Source of the DNA: Tahibacter soli
GTDB lineage: Bacteria; Pseudomonadota; Gammaproteobacteria; Xanthomonadales; Rhodanobacteraceae
Direction: 5' to 3'
DNA length: 64,000 bases
Assembly (NCBI RefSeq): GCF_025717065.2
Contig: NZ_JAOVZO020000019.1
Location: 248,001 to 312,000 of the forward strand
In this document: one piece after another, positions 1-9,834 of the stretch
Layout of the letters: every line of letters begins with the position of its first letter
Position numbering within the stretch: the first letter of the stretch is position 1
Notes under the pieces: generated by a model
The model's input: the letters and a program-made list of their open reading frames with translations, nothing else
What the model was told of the DNA's origin: nothing
Database searches by the model: none
Translations under genes and position numbers: made by a program

Positions 1-1
1 C

Positions 2-1750
2 AGGCGGGCACGCCTGTCGTGGCTGAACCGGCGCTGGTTCATCGAGCGCGGATTTCGGTTTTGCGACGAAGCCTCTTCGGCACGTCTCGAGCATTGGCTG
101 GTCGATCAGTTCGCCTACGCGGTGCCCGAAGACATCGATGACGCAGACGCGTTCGACGAGGTCGAGGCGGTCCTGCATGCCGACCGATACGGCAGCACCA
201 GCGGCTCGTTTCCGCACGGTGGCAGCGGCCGCGCCGCCTTGATCCGCCGTTTCCACGTCAAGGGCGTCGGCGTGACCCCGCTCGTCGGCCAGGGTGCCGA
301 CCGCGCGCATTCGCACGGATGCGCGTCGCTCGACGTCGCGTTGCGCGAAGCGATCTACGGCGAAATCGCGGACCTCGAGTTTCCGTATGGCGCGGTGCCC
401 GTGATCGCGATATTGGAGACCGGCCTGACCTTCCTGTCGTCGGGAACGCCGAGCCGGCCGTTGCGCCGCGCCTTGATCGTACGTCCCGCCATGATTCGGC
501 CGGCGCATCTGCAGCGCGCACCCGCGTTCGTGCGCCCCGCCGGGAACTTCGTCAGCGTCCAGGCTCACGATACGGAACGTACCAGGGCCGTCGTTCGGAA
601 ATTCGTCGACGATGCCTCGCATTCCGGGGGCGCGGTCGCGCGTCTCGTCGATCTCTTCGAGCGCATCGCGCGTCAGGTCGCGTTCGGACAAGTGCAGCGG
701 CTGTATGGCGGTGGCTATTTTTCATCGAACCTGACGATCGAAGCCGAACTGCTCGATTTCGGAAACATGCATGCGTTCCCGGACTGGTCGAACGTGCAGG
801 TTCTTCCGCACGACCTGGGTTTCGGCAAGGAAATGACCGTCGTCCAGGCCACGATCCGCTCGCTGCTGTTCTATTGCCGGAAATTCGGCGGCATCGAAGC
901 GTCGGAAGATGACCTCCGAAGCATTCTCGACTCGGCCGAGCGGGCGTACGAAACCGCGTTCGACAAAGCCTGCGCGCATCTCCTCGCCCTCGACGGCGAA
1001 GCGGAAGATGCGAAGCCGGCGGGCCATGCTGCGGCTGCGTTCCGCCGATACTTCAAACTGCAGCAGCAATCCACGCTCAATGCGTCGTTCGGCGACCGAT
1101 CGACCGCAGCCTGGCTGCACGAACCGATTGTCGGCTCGGCATCAGCAGCGCCGGGCAGCGCCGAGCACGCGCTGCTGACCGAAATTCGGGATCTGTTGCG
1201 GGAGGGTTTCGGCAGCGCCGGAATCGACGCCTGGAAGACGAGACGTGCCTGGTTTTCCGCGAGCCGGCTTCTCAAGCCGCGCGCGGGGATCTATCGGGAA
1301 TCCTTGCGCCGCAGCATCGGCGAGTTGCTCGACGAGCGATTCGCGCGTTTCGATCCCGCGCCGCCCGATCTGGCGGAAAAACGACGATTCGCGACCTTCA
1401 TCGACGACGTAGTCGCGTCGGCCAGGCGACACTGGCGGAATCTGCCCGCGAACCTGCTCGTCATCGGCTATGCGAATCGCGGGCGCTCCAGCGTACTGCT
1501 ATGCGAAGCGGTTCCGGCGGGAGAATTCCTCCTGTGGCTCGAAGGGGCCGTTTGCGGCGAACACCTCGACTTCTTCGGCGCGTCGTTGCACGCGGACGAT
1601 TTCCTTCCGCTCCGGATCGATTCGCACGGCGCCGGCTGGAGCGTCGCGGTTCGCGATTTCGACCGGAGCGAAGGCGTCGTCAGGCTGCACCGACGAACTC
1701 TGCACTATCCGGAAAAGTGGCATTTTTTCGAAACGCCGCCCCTCGAATGA
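2..1750 (+). CDS. SelO-like (MchC-type) pseudokinase-fold protein, 5' partial
   Basis: The reading frame is open from the first bases of the window (continuing as ...LVDQFAYA before the first possible GTG at 122), so the N-terminus lies outside. The order of conserved blocks resembles SelO/YdiU protein AMPylators: RYGSTSGSF, then HVKGVGVTPLVG (SelO has LKGaGpTPYsR), then SLDVALREAIYGE followed by a PVIAILETG strand, and finally YFSSNLTI and LLDFGNMHAF (DFG at 755-763), matching the SelO Asn loop and metal-binding D(Y/F)G. The family is known for a flipped-ATP pseudokinase fold that transfers AMP. Here the sequence is divergent, and by my recollection it is closer to the MchC/MceJ proteins of siderophore-microcin clusters; that assignment is inference. 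About 580 residues are visible. The C-terminal half (after about 1100) is not recognised. No neighbour explains its function. Confidence 0.6.
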   Translation, partial: RRARLSWLNRRWFIERGFRFCDEASSARLEHWLVDQFAYAVPEDIDDADAFDEVEAVLHADRYGSTSGSFPHGGSGRAALIRRFHVKGVGVTPLVGQGADRAHSHGCASLDVALREAIYGEIADLEFPYGAVPVIAILETGLTFLSSGTPSRPLRRALIVRPAMIRPAHLQRAPAFVRPAGNFVSVQAHDTERTRAVVRKFVDDASHSGGAVARLVDLFERIARQVAFGQVQRLYGGGYFSSNLTIEAELLDFGNMHAFPDWSNVQVLPHDLGFGKEMTVVQATIRSLLFYCRKFGGIEASEDDLRSILDSAERAYETAFDKACAHLLALDGEAEDAKPAGHAAAAFRRYFKLQQQSTLNASFGDRSTAAWLHEPIVGSASAAPGSAEHALLTEIRDLLREGFGSAGIDAWKTRRAWFSASRLLKPRAGIYRESLRRSIGELLDERFARFDPAPPDLAEKRRFATFIDDVVASARRHWRNLPANLLVIGYANRGRSSVLLCEAVPAGEFLLWLEGAVCGEHLDFFGASLHADDFLPLRIDSHGAGWSVAVRDFDRSEGVVRLHRRTLHYPEKWHFFETPPLE

Positions 1751-1804
1751 GAGCGCCACCGGCTGCACCGCCCCTCGCAGGCGGCGCAGCCGCGAGGCCG
1801 CGCC

Positions 1805-4800
1805 TCATTCGAACCCGTCGATGAACAGCACGTCGACGCCGACCTGCTGCACGAAACTGCGCGAGACGCTGTTCGCTCCGCCGCCGTCGTCGGTGACGGT
1901 CACCGTGATCGTCACCGTGCCGACCGCGTTGTGCGCGGGCGCGAAGCCGATCGATCCGGTCGTGCCCGGGCTCGCATAGCTCACCGACGGATGCGGGATC
2001 ACCGATGGATTGCTCGACGCGGCTGTCACCGCGAGCGTCTGGTTTTCGCCGGGGCCGGCGCCGATGCCTGCGAGCTGCACGGTTTGCGTCCCCGCGTTCG
2101 GCGGGATCGGTGCCGGGTCGGGGATCGCATTCAAGGTGGGCGGGTCGTTGACCGCGCCGACATCGATCGACACCTGCCCCGTTTCCGTCACGCCGCCCGC
2201 ACTCGCGGTGTAGGTGAACCCGTCGCTGCCCGCGTAGTTCGCGGCCGGCGTGTACGTGACGCTGCCGCCGGCCGCGAACGTGGCCGCACCATGCGCGGGC
2301 TTGCTCACGGCGACGAGCGTCGCCGCGCCCGCGAACGTGTCGGCGGAAGCGCCGCCGGCGCCCGTCAGCACGTTGAACGTCGCCGAGCCGTCTTCGGCGA
2401 CGGCGATCGTATCGGCGACGGTGTCGGCCGCCGCGACGATCGTGATCGCGACGACGCGCGACACCGGCGCCGCCTCGCCGTCGCTCAGCCCGTAGGTCAC
2501 GCTGGCCGTGCCGTTGTAGTCCGCGGGCGGCGCGAACGTCACGCCGCCCAGCGCGGCGTTGAGCGCCGCGATCGGGCCGTTGAACGCCATGGTCGCGTCA
2601 CCGGTGCCGTCGCCCGCGGTGAACGCCAGTCCGGCGACGGCCGGCAAGGTGAGCGTGCCGTGATCGGCCGACAGGACGACGCCGAGCGGGGCGCTGTCGA
2701 CGTCGGCGGCAGTCAGCGCGAGCGATGCCGGTACGTCTTCGTCGGTCTGCGCGGACTGCGCGCCGCCCGCGACCGGCGGATCGTTGACCGCCGTGCCGGC
2801 GAGCGTGCGCGAGCCGGTCACGGCCGGCGCGATGCCGTCGCTGACCGATATCGCCAGCGTGCCGGCCGCGGCGCTGTCAGGCACGGGCGTGAACGTGACG
2901 CCGTCGAGCAGTTGCTGCAGGTTGGCGATCGGCCCGCTGCCCTGCCACACGCCGGTACCGGCGTCGTACGTCGACGTCGCGCCGCCCACGGTACCGGCGC
3001 TCAGGCGCCCGATACCGGCCGGCGACAGCTGCAGCGTCACGGCCAGCGTCGTGTTGTCGGGATCGATCACGACGAAGTTCGACAGATCGAACGGCGTGTC
3101 TTCGACATACGTGTCGGTGGCGGACGGATTCGTCAGCCGCGGCGCGTCGTTGACCGCGACGGCGGCGAGCGGCTTGTTGCCCGTCAGGGCCGGCGCGACG
3201 CCGTCGCTGACGGACGTGGAGATCGTAGCGCTCGCGATGCTGTCAGCGGCGGGCACGAAACTCACGCCGGCGAGCAGGCCGTTGACGTCGGCGACGAGGC
3301 CGACGGCCGTCAACACGCCGCTGCCGGCGCTGTACGACGACGTCGATCCGCCGACCGTGGCCGTCGTAAGGCTGCCGGCGCTCGCCGGCGTCAGCGTCAA
3401 CGTCGCGGTGACGACGCTGCTGTCGATATCCGAGACCGCGATGTCGGTGAGATCGAGCGTCGTATCTTCGGTGTAGGTTTCGCTCGCCGACAGGTTGGTC
3501 GCCTGCGGCGCGTCGTTCACGGCGTTGACGGTGACGGTGAACGTGCGATCGAGCGTATTCGGCACGTAGGCGGAATCGCCGTCGTCGCGCGCCGTGACGG
3601 TGACGACCGCGCTGCCCGATTGATTGGCGACCGGCGTGTACGTCAGCGTGCCCGTGGCATTCGGGTCGACGTAGTTCACCGCCGGATTCGGAATCAGCCC
3701 CGGGTTGTTCGACACGGCCGTGATCGACACCGTCTGCGCGAGCGTATCGCCGTCGCCGATGCCCGAAAGGTTCACGGTCTGCTGCGCGGCGTCCTCGTCG
3801 ATCGCGGGCGGATCGGCGATCGTGTTCAGCGTGGGCGCGTTGTTGAGCACGAGGGCGCAGCGACTGTCGTCCCAGCCGATGTCCTGGAACAGGCAGTCGG
3901 TGAGATCGGTCTGCGTGAACACGTCCGAATTCAACGAGGGCTCCATCAGGAGATTGGGCGATGCATCGCTGTGGAAATGCGCAACACTGGAACCTTGCAC
4001 ATAGGTACCCGGCGCATACGTGCGCAAACGGCCCTCGTTGCGCGCGATCGCCGCCTGGCTGCCGAGATTCGTGGTGACCGACATGCCGTTCCAGACGAGA
4101 TTCGGATCGTTGGTGAACGACGCGGCACGCTCGGCCGCGGTCATCTCGACCCAGTGCCGGTTCGCGCCGGTGCCGCCAGCGTTGTTGTCGCGCACGAACT
4201 CCGACCAGATGTCCGGAATGTTGTTGAAATAGCCGCCGAACGCCGTCGTCGGCCCCGTGCAGCCGGCCGCCGTGCGGCACAACAGCGGCGCGAAGCCGAG
4301 GCCGTGCCCGAGTTCGTGCAGCACCACCGGATACAGCGCGATGGTGCCGGCCGGCGCGGGACCGGTGAGGCCGTAGTAGAAGCGCGTGCTGCCGAGGCAC
4401 GAGGTATCGTTCTGGTCGACGCGCGAATTGAAGTTCGCGTTGATCTCGGCGACGCCGGTGCCGTTGATGTCCTGGTCGACCAGCGCTTCGGCCAGCGCCA
4501 CGGCGAAGTAGCGTTGCTTCGTGCCGATGTTGAGCACGATGTTCGTCGCAGCGCCGGCCGACCCGAGCGTGCCCGTCGTTGCGGTGCAGGCGAGGGCCGT
4601 GAACGTCGCGCTGACCTTGATCGTCTGGCTGCTGGAAAGCGCGGCGCCCCAGACGTTGGCGGCGGCCTGGAACAGATTCGTGCGCTGCTGTCCCAGCGTG
4701 GTGCCGGTATTGCCGCCTTCGGGAGAGACGATGGTGGCATCGTTGAAACCGGTGCCGCCGACGAGCTGGATGGTGGCGGCGCCGGACACGTCCGCCGCGG

Positions 4801-4843
4801 CGAACGCGAGCGCGGCGAGAAGTCGCTGCAGGGAAAGGTTCAT
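1805..4843 (-). CDS. Secreted zinc metalloprotease-like protein with cadherin/Ig-like repeats and DGFE tail
   Basis: The 1012-residue product starts with a signal-peptide-like hydrophobic segment. A protease-like domain of about 330 residues carries HELGHGLGF (residues 176-184, HExxH zinc motif) and a later LLMEP (298-302) that could be the Met-turn. From about residue 335 to 1000 it is built of repeated cadherin/Ig-like modules with recurring 'NDAP', 'DEDxxxxL' and 'FTPxxDS' phrases, typical of extracellular adhesin stalks. It ends in VDVLFIDGFE, a tail shared with other secreted proteins in this window. The start overlaps the stop of the preceding small secreted gene by four bases (ATGA), so the two are translationally coupled. 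Peptidase activity is inferred from the motif only. The large plus-strand frame opposite is an Arg-rich shadow. Confidence 0.85.
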   Translation of the reverse strand: MNLSLQRLLAALAFAAADVSGAATIQLVGGTGFNDATIVSPEGGNTGTTLGQQRTNLFQAAANVWGAALSSSQTIKVSATFTALACTATTGTLGSAGAATNIVLNIGTKQRYFAVALAEALVDQDINGTGVAEINANFNSRVDQNDTSCLGSTRFYYGLTGPAPAGTIALYPVVLHELGHGLGFAPLLCRTAAGCTGPTTAFGGYFNNIPDIWSEFVRDNNAGGTGANRHWVEMTAAERAASFTNDPNLVWNGMSVTTNLGSQAAIARNEGRLRTYAPGTYVQGSSVAHFHSDASPNLLMEPSLNSDVFTQTDLTDCLFQDIGWDDSRCALVLNNAPTLNTIADPPAIDEDAAQQTVNLSGIGDGDTLAQTVSITAVSNNPGLIPNPAVNYVDPNATGTLTYTPVANQSGSAVVTVTARDDGDSAYVPNTLDRTFTVTVNAVNDAPQATNLSASETYTEDTTLDLTDIAVSDIDSSVVTATLTLTPASAGSLTTATVGGSTSSYSAGSGVLTAVGLVADVNGLLAGVSFVPAADSIASATISTSVSDGVAPALTGNKPLAAVAVNDAPRLTNPSATDTYVEDTPFDLSNFVVIDPDNTTLAVTLQLSPAGIGRLSAGTVGGATSTYDAGTGVWQGSGPIANLQQLLDGVTFTPVPDSAAAGTLAISVSDGIAPAVTGSRTLAGTAVNDPPVAGGAQSAQTDEDVPASLALTAADVDSAPLGVVLSADHGTLTLPAVAGLAFTAGDGTGDATMAFNGPIAALNAALGGVTFAPPADYNGTASVTYGLSDGEAAPVSRVVAITIVAAADTVADTIAVAEDGSATFNVLTGAGGASADTFAGAATLVAVSKPAHGAATFAAGGSVTYTPAANYAGSDGFTYTASAGGVTETGQVSIDVGAVNDPPTLNAIPDPAPIPPNAGTQTVQLAGIGAGPGENQTLAVTAASSNPSVIPHPSVSYASPGTTGSIGFAPAHNAVGTVTITVTVTDDGGGANSVSRSFVQQVGVDVLFIDGFE

Positions 4844-5298
4844 GGCCTGTGTCCCGGCGGCGCGTCGGCCGAGTGGTCATGGCCGGGCTCGTCGCATTGC
4901 ACGTGGACATTGCCGTCGGCGTCGACGGTGGCCGTGCTGTTGTACTGGTAGCCGCTGGTATCGATGTAGAGAAATCCAGAAGGCGACACGCGCAGGTCCA
5001 TGTCGACCTTGGGCTCGGGTTCGGGTTCCAGATAGTCCGGCGTCCCGCGCGGCGGCGGCGGCACGTCGACGATTCGGCCCGTGGCGGGATCGATGACGAC
5101 GACCTGCGCGGCGCTCGCGGACGCCGGACGCGACGGCGACTGCGCCGAATGCGCGCGAACGGCGGCGGCGATGCCGGGCGGCAGGTCGGCGAGCGTGGCG
5201 GGTCGGATATCGGCCTTGGGCCGCGAGTCGGCGGCGCAAGCGAGAGAAACGGATGCGACGGCGAGCGCCGCCGCGAATGCGGCACGCGTGATGGTCAT
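4840..5298 (-). CDS. Small secreted protein coupled to the metalloprotease gene
   Basis: This 152-residue product begins MTITRAAFAAALAVASVSL with a clear signal peptide ending near CAADS. The start was chosen because it has a strong AGGGGGAA ribosome site and a signal peptide; longer upstream readings lack both. The mature part contains a Pro/Glu-rich linker (PPPPRGTPDY, EPEPEPKVD) and a C-terminal segment with DADGNVHVQC and a His/Asp-rich end (EPGHDHSADAPPGH) that might bind metal. It weakly resembles the short 'post-PEP-CTERM' type proteins, but I am not confident of that. Because its stop overlaps the metalloprotease start, it could be a chaperone, inhibitor or co-secreted partner. No function is assigned. 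Confidence 0.7.
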   Translation of the reverse strand: MTITRAAFAAALAVASVSLACAADSRPKADIRPATLADLPPGIAAAVRAHSAQSPSRPASASAAQVVVIDPATGRIVDVPPPPRGTPDYLEPEPEPKVDMDLRVSPSGFLYIDTSGYQYNSTATVDADGNVHVQCDEPGHDHSADAPPGHRP

Positions 5299-5656
5299 GA
5301 CTTCCCCCTGGCTCCGCGGTAGCGGCGGGGGCAGTCTACGGCGGTCGCGGCGAGATTTCGCGCGATTTTTCGGGCAGTTATCCTTTTTGAGACAAGGTGA
5401 TAGCCCGCATCGCGCATTTGCGCGTCGCTGTTGGTTCGAACAGCCGAAAGAAGCGCCGCCGGACGCTGCCAGGACGCTCCCGACGAAGCGACGCCTTCGC
5501 TTCTGGCGGCAGGAAGCCGCCCGCTTCACCCGGGGCCCCGCCGGTCGCGGCGAGATTGCAGATTCGCTGCGCGAATGTCCGCTCCGGCATCCATGCCTGC
5601 GCAGTCCGGCCTTCGCCGGCATGACGAGGAAAAAACCGGAAGCCATAAAAGAAAAA

Positions 5657-5682
5657 GCCCCCGCCCAGTGATGAGCGGGGGC
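5657..5682 (-). terminator. Rho-independent terminator (minus strand)
   Basis: GCCCCCGC pairs with GCGGGGGC across a 10-nt loop. On the minus strand the hairpin is followed by a T-rich run (plus-strand AAAAGAAAAA to its left). It lies downstream of the subtilase gene and upstream of the small secreted gene, so it would insulate the two. Confidence 0.6.
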
Positions 5683-5913
5683 CTCCCCGTTACAGCCGCA
5701 TGCGGGTGAAACACGCGGCGGTCGCGGCGATGGCCGTAACGGATGTCGCCATGCCGATCCGGCGTTCGGCGCGCGGTTGGCGCGCCTGGGCCGGGCTCCT
5801 CCCCTCCGAGGACGGTAAGGAGCGAAGCTTCCGTCCGCTTCGCTCTCAAATTCTGGTGGGTGGCGGCATCAGTTCTCCGCTACCCAGGTTGTACTCGCAA
5901 AAGAAACGTCAAA

Positions 5914-5946
5914 GGGATCGCCGGCACGTCCCGCGCCGGCGATCCC
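5914..5946 (-). terminator. Terminator immediately after the subtilisin-like protease
   Basis: A perfect 12-bp stem (GGGATCGCCGGC / GCCGGCGATCCC) with a 9-nt loop sits 7 bases past the stop codon. Reading the minus strand, it is followed by TTTGACGTTTCTTTT, giving a plausible intrinsic terminator. Confidence 0.75.
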
Positions 5947-5952
5947 GTTACC

Positions 5953-8379
5953 TCAGAACGTGATCGTCCAGGCGTCGATGTAGCCGGTGTCGCCGGAGTA
6001 CAGGTCGGTCACCTTGAGCTGCCACGTGCCGTTCTTCGGCGAGCCCGAGGCATTGACCGTGTACGTCGCGTTGACGTTGGCCGCGCTGTCGCTCGACGAG
6101 GCGTTCTTCAGACGGCTCGACGTGCCGTTCGGCGCGATCAGGTCGATCTGCAGGTCGCCGCGATACGTGTGGACGATCTGCACCTGCACGCTCGTCGTCG
6201 CCGACGCGTTGCCGCTCTGGCCACTGACCGCGATGGAGCTGGTCGCGCTCGACGAATCCGGAATGTTGACGTTCGTCGTGTTCGAGAAGCTGCCGCCGCC
6301 GCCACCGCCGGCGGTGTAGCTGCCGGTGAGGCTCACGCCGCTGAACGCCGAGTAGCCGCGCAGCTTGACGTAGTAGGTGCCGGCCTGCGCCGTCGCGATG
6401 TTGCACGTCTCGTTGTTGCCCGACAGGTACGGACGGCAGTCGTAGCTCGACGTCGTCGGCGCGGACCCGAACTTGACGTACATGTCGGCGTCGCCGGTAC
6501 CGCCCGCGGACACGAACTTGAGGTTCGTCGCGCCGGCCGGAACGACCATCGTGTAGGTCACTTCGGCATTCGCCGCGCCCGAGATGCCGGTCGCCGCCAC
6601 GCCGTTCTGCAGCACGTTGCCGCCGCCACCGCCGCTCGACACGGTGACCGAACCGGTCTTCGTGTTCGTCGCGCCGCCGTTGTCGGTCACGGTCAGCGTG
6701 ACCGTGTACGTGCCCGCCGCCGAGTACGTCTTGCTCGGGTTGGCCGCGGTCGACGTGGTGCCGTCGCCGAAGTTCCACGCGCGCGACGCGATCGAGCCGT
6801 CGCTGTCGGTCGAGGTGTCGGTGAAGTTGGCAGTGAGGCCGCTCGTGGTCGCCGTGAAGTTCGCGGTCGGCGCGACGTTGCCGCCGCCGCCCGTGACGGC
6901 CTGCAGCGTCTTGGCCGCGTCGATGATGCCGGTGCCGCAACCGCCCGAGCACGAACCCGGCAGCGGCTTGGCGTTGTTCTTGATCAGCGTTTCGATCTGA
7001 TCCGGCGTCAGCGACGAATTTTTCGACAGCATGAGCGCCGCGAGACCGGCGACGTGCGGCGACGCCATCGAGGTGCCGGCGTAGAACGCGTAGGTTTCGC
7101 CGCTCTGCGTGGTGGTGCCCGAGTTGAGCGTCGACAGGATGTCGCCCGCGCCGCCCGAACCGTCGCCGCCCGGCGCCGACACGTCGATCAGCGCGCCATA
7201 GTTCGAATAGCTCGCGCGGCTGCCGGCCTTGGTCGTCGCGGCGATCGAGATGACGCCGCTGCAGTTGCCCGGGTCGAAGCCCGAGACGTTCGCGTTGTCG
7301 TTGCCGGCCGCGATGGCGAGCACCGTGCCGCGCGAACGCGCCGAGTTGATCGCGTTCTGCTCGGTCGACGAGCACGCGCCCTGGCCGCCGAGCGACAGGT
7401 TGATCACGCGCGCCGGGGTCGCGTTCGCCGGCACCCCGGAAACCGTGCCGCCGGACGACCAGATGATCGCGTCGGCGATGTCGGCGATCGTGCCGCCGCA
7501 CTTGCCGAGCACGCGCACCGGCTGCACCTTCGCGTTGAACGCGACGCCGGCCACGCCCTTGGCGTTGTTCGTCAGCGCCGCGATCGTGCCGGCCACGTGC
7601 GTGCCGTGCCAGCTCGAGTTCGACGAATACGGCACGCCGCATTCGTTCGTGGCGAACCAGTCGCCTTCGTCGTTCGGGTTCGAATCGCGGCCGTTGCCGT
7701 CGCGGGCGGTCGTCGAGCTCGAGATGAAGTCGTAGCCGGCGACCGTCTGGCCCGAAAGATCGCTGTGCGGCGTGATGCCGGTGTCGATCACGGCGACGAC
7801 GACGCCCGAACCGGTCGCCACGTCCCACGCCGACTGCACGTTCATGCCGCCGACCGAATTGAACATGTCCCATTGTTCGTTATAGCGCGTGTCGTTCGGC
7901 ACGAGCGTCGCGTGCACGCGATGGTTCGGCTCGATGCGGCTGACGGCCGGGTTCTGCGCGAACTTCACCATGAACTCGGCCGCGGCGTCGGCGCTGAGCG
8001 CCGGCGACGTGCCGGCGCGCGCGCCGGCTGCCGGATCGATGCGGATGAGTTGACCGCCGGTCGCAAGCTCGCGCTCGTGAACGAGGTTCAGGCCCAGCGC
8101 CTTGCCGACGCGATCGATGTCGGCGACGGCGAGCGCCTGCGCGCCGGACGATTCGGCCGCGCTGCGCGTCAGCGCGTTTTCCGCGCCGTTGTAGTACACG
8201 ATGAAGCTGTCGAACCGCTCGCCGGCCGCGCCCATGTCGAAGCCGACGCGGTTGATATAGGCGGCGCGTTCCGCCGGGCTGACGCCCGCGGCATGAACCG
8301 GAAGCACGGCACCGACGGTGCCGAGAAGAGCGAGCGCAAGCGCGCTGCGACGGACGTTTGCAAGTGAAACTGACTTCAC
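5953..8379 (-). CDS. Secreted subtilisin-like serine protease (S8) with PKD, PPC and P-domains
   Basis: The 808-residue product is read from a GTG start preceded by GGTGGGGA. This start gives a proper signal peptide (VKSVSLANVRR then a hydrophobic stretch ending VHAAG); longer in-frame ATG starts would put about 60 extra residues before the signal. A propeptide (about 30-170) precedes the S8 domain with catalytic Asp199 (VAVIDTGI), His258 (WHGTHVAG) and Ser437 (GTSMASPHVAG). A PKD domain (WNFGDGTTS), a PPC domain (DADMYVKFG) and a C-terminal proprotein-convertase P-domain (HTYRGDLQIDLIAP ... GTWQLKVTD) follow. This layout is typical of extracellular proteases of Xanthomonadales and Lysobacter, exported through Sec and then type II secretion. 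It does not carry the DGFE tail. Confidence 0.95.
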   Translation of the reverse strand: MKSVSLANVRRSALALALLGTVGAVLPVHAAGVSPAERAAYINRVGFDMGAAGERFDSFIVYYNGAENALTRSAAESSGAQALAVADIDRVGKALGLNLVHERELATGGQLIRIDPAAGARAGTSPALSADAAAEFMVKFAQNPAVSRIEPNHRVHATLVPNDTRYNEQWDMFNSVGGMNVQSAWDVATGSGVVVAVIDTGITPHSDLSGQTVAGYDFISSSTTARDGNGRDSNPNDEGDWFATNECGVPYSSNSSWHGTHVAGTIAALTNNAKGVAGVAFNAKVQPVRVLGKCGGTIADIADAIIWSSGGTVSGVPANATPARVINLSLGGQGACSSTEQNAINSARSRGTVLAIAAGNDNANVSGFDPGNCSGVISIAATTKAGSRASYSNYGALIDVSAPGGDGSGGAGDILSTLNSGTTTQSGETYAFYAGTSMASPHVAGLAALMLSKNSSLTPDQIETLIKNNAKPLPGSCSGGCGTGIIDAAKTLQAVTGGGGNVAPTANFTATTSGLTANFTDTSTDSDGSIASRAWNFGDGTTSTAANPSKTYSAAGTYTVTLTVTDNGGATNTKTGSVTVSSGGGGGNVLQNGVAATGISGAANAEVTYTMVVPAGATNLKFVSAGGTGDADMYVKFGSAPTTSSYDCRPYLSGNNETCNIATAQAGTYYVKLRGYSAFSGVSLTGSYTAGGGGGGSFSNTTNVNIPDSSSATSSIAVSGQSGNASATTSVQVQIVHTYRGDLQIDLIAPNGTSSRLKNASSSDSAANVNATYTVNASGSPKNGTWQLKVTDLYSGDTGYIDAWTITF

Positions 8380-8993
8380 GAGTTGTATCCCCACCGGAAA
8401 GTTGGAAAAGCCGCTCCGCGCGATCAAGAACGATCGCGTGTACGGCCCCTGGGCCACCAAGCTCCAATTCCCCGCCTCGCACGTCCGTCGCCGTACGCCT
8501 CCTCCCCCGTCCTGCCGGAGCGCGCGGCAACCCTGTTGTGCCATCGGACCGCGACGCCTCGGCAAGGCATCGATCCCCGGTCCTAGCGGTTAGGTGTCTT
8601 CGGTCGTCCAGACCGGAAAACGCGCGGCAAGCTAGCAGCGCCATTCCGCACCGTCAAGAAAAGATCCCCGCTAAGTGATTGATCCGTCACGGCTTGTTGC
8701 GCTATGCAACATATATGTCCGGACAAATTCAGAAACCTACGAAGCCGTTCGGACTCGCCGAAACGGCGACACCGCTGGCTTGCGGGCCTGTCGCGACCCT
8801 CGCGCGAGGTGACCAAATTTGTCAGAAATCGACACGGACGCGACGGGAATCGCCGGATGGCCGAAACCGGCCGGTGGGGTCCGCGTTACCCGATTTGCGC
8901 AAAACCGTTGCGCATCATGCGTCTACGCATCGCGGAACTGGAACGATCCAGTTGAGAATCGCCCTGTTTTGCCGGCGCGAGCGTCCGGCAAGT
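8380..8993. other. Upstream region of the protease gene, no gene seen
   Basis: About 600 bp without a convincing coding frame. The part nearest the protease probably carries its promoter and leader. An AT-richer patch with TATGCAACATATATG near 8703-8718 is the only compositionally distinct spot. Confidence 0.4.
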
Positions 8994-9413
8994 TCACCGT
9001 CGCGAGCCCATCAGGCGCACCTGCTTGGGACGGAGGAACCACGCCAGCAAGGCGAGCGCGAGCAGCAGCGGCGTGCCGTAGATGCCGGCCTTCGCGAGGC
9101 GGTGCGTGCCGTTCCACGTGTTGCCGAAGATCAGCGCCGCGGTGACGTTCGGGTCGTCCTTGATGCGCTGGTAGCCCGGCTCGAACGCGGCCGAGGCCCA
9201 TTGTTCGCCGACGCCGACGAACGACGGAACGATCTTGCCGAGCGCCTCGCCGCTGACCGTGTACGTCAGCACCAGCGGCGCTTCGCGCTGTACCGATTGC
9301 CGGATCGGCCGGCCCACGTCGGGTAGCGCGGCGGCGCCGGCCCAGAACACGGCTTCGCAGAGAAACGCCAGTACGAACAACACTCCCAGGATCAGGTGCA
9401 ATCGCTTCCGCAT
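8994..9413 (-). CDS. Small two-helix membrane protein, unknown function
   Basis: This 139-residue product has an N-terminal membrane helix (LHLILGVLFVLAFLCEAVFWAG) and a second near the C-terminus (TPLLLALALLAWFL). Between them is an extracytoplasmic stretch of about 75 residues. The codon bias fits the genome (strong third-position G/C), which supports a real gene. I do not recognise the family. It stands alone, with about 600 bp to one neighbour and 420 bp to the other. Confidence 0.6.
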   Translation of the reverse strand: MRKRLHLILGVLFVLAFLCEAVFWAGAAALPDVGRPIRQSVQREAPLVLTYTVSGEALGKIVPSFVGVGEQWASAAFEPGYQRIKDDPNVTAALIFGNTWNGTHRLAKAGIYGTPLLLALALLAWFLRPKQVRLMGSRR

Positions 9414-9834
9414 TCGTCTTCTCCGCCGATGGCTCTCTGCGCGGCAAGCATCCGAGCATGCTTCGTGCCGGTCAACCGGTCGTGCCCGCCTGAGGGGATC
9501 GCCCGCCCGAGTCCGTTATTCAACAGCAGGCGAATTTGTATCGGAACGGCGTGACGACGGTGTCGCAGAAAACCGCAAAAAACGCGTCGACGGCCTTCAT
9601 CGGCCGGCAAAACGTGAGTCCGTGCACATCCCGGTGCGATGACGCGGGGCATGCTGGCCTTGCCGGCCCGTACCTTGCAAAGCGCCGCAAAGGAGACATC
9701 CGATCAGCGCCTCATTGCCGCCGATATCCGCAAGTGCCGCCCCGGTCTGTCAGGGCGATCGGCGACGCGATCACTCCGAGCGGCGACCGCACGGACCACG
9801 AAGAATACGCAGGTAACACAGGGACTCGACCGCA
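9414..9834. other. Intergenic region upstream of the receiver/GGDEF/EAL gene
   Basis: About 420 bp with no supported gene. It must hold the promoter of the plus-strand signalling gene and possibly of the minus-strand membrane gene. I see no clear sigma-70 boxes and no terminator with a U-tract. Confidence 0.4.

Larger units (their letters stand above)
5299..5952. other. Intergenic region without a convincing gene
   Basis: This 650-bp stretch holds only short Arg-rich frames in all six readings. It contains two terminator-like hairpins for minus-strand transcripts (listed separately) and, near 5595-5630, a sequence reading GGCCTTCGCCGGCATGACGA. That sequence is a single degenerate copy of the hairpin repeat found in tandem at 31.7-31.9 kb. 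Confidence 0.6.

Noticed and set aside
1931..4951. Very long plus-strand frame opposite the metalloprotease
   Set aside because: It is Arg/Gly-rich without motifs, and the minus strand has a signal peptide, HExxH and repeats. It is a GC-bias shadow.
5299..5646. Upstream extension of the small secreted protein and other short frames
   Set aside because: No ribosome sites, Arg-rich, and the extension would place the signal peptide internally.
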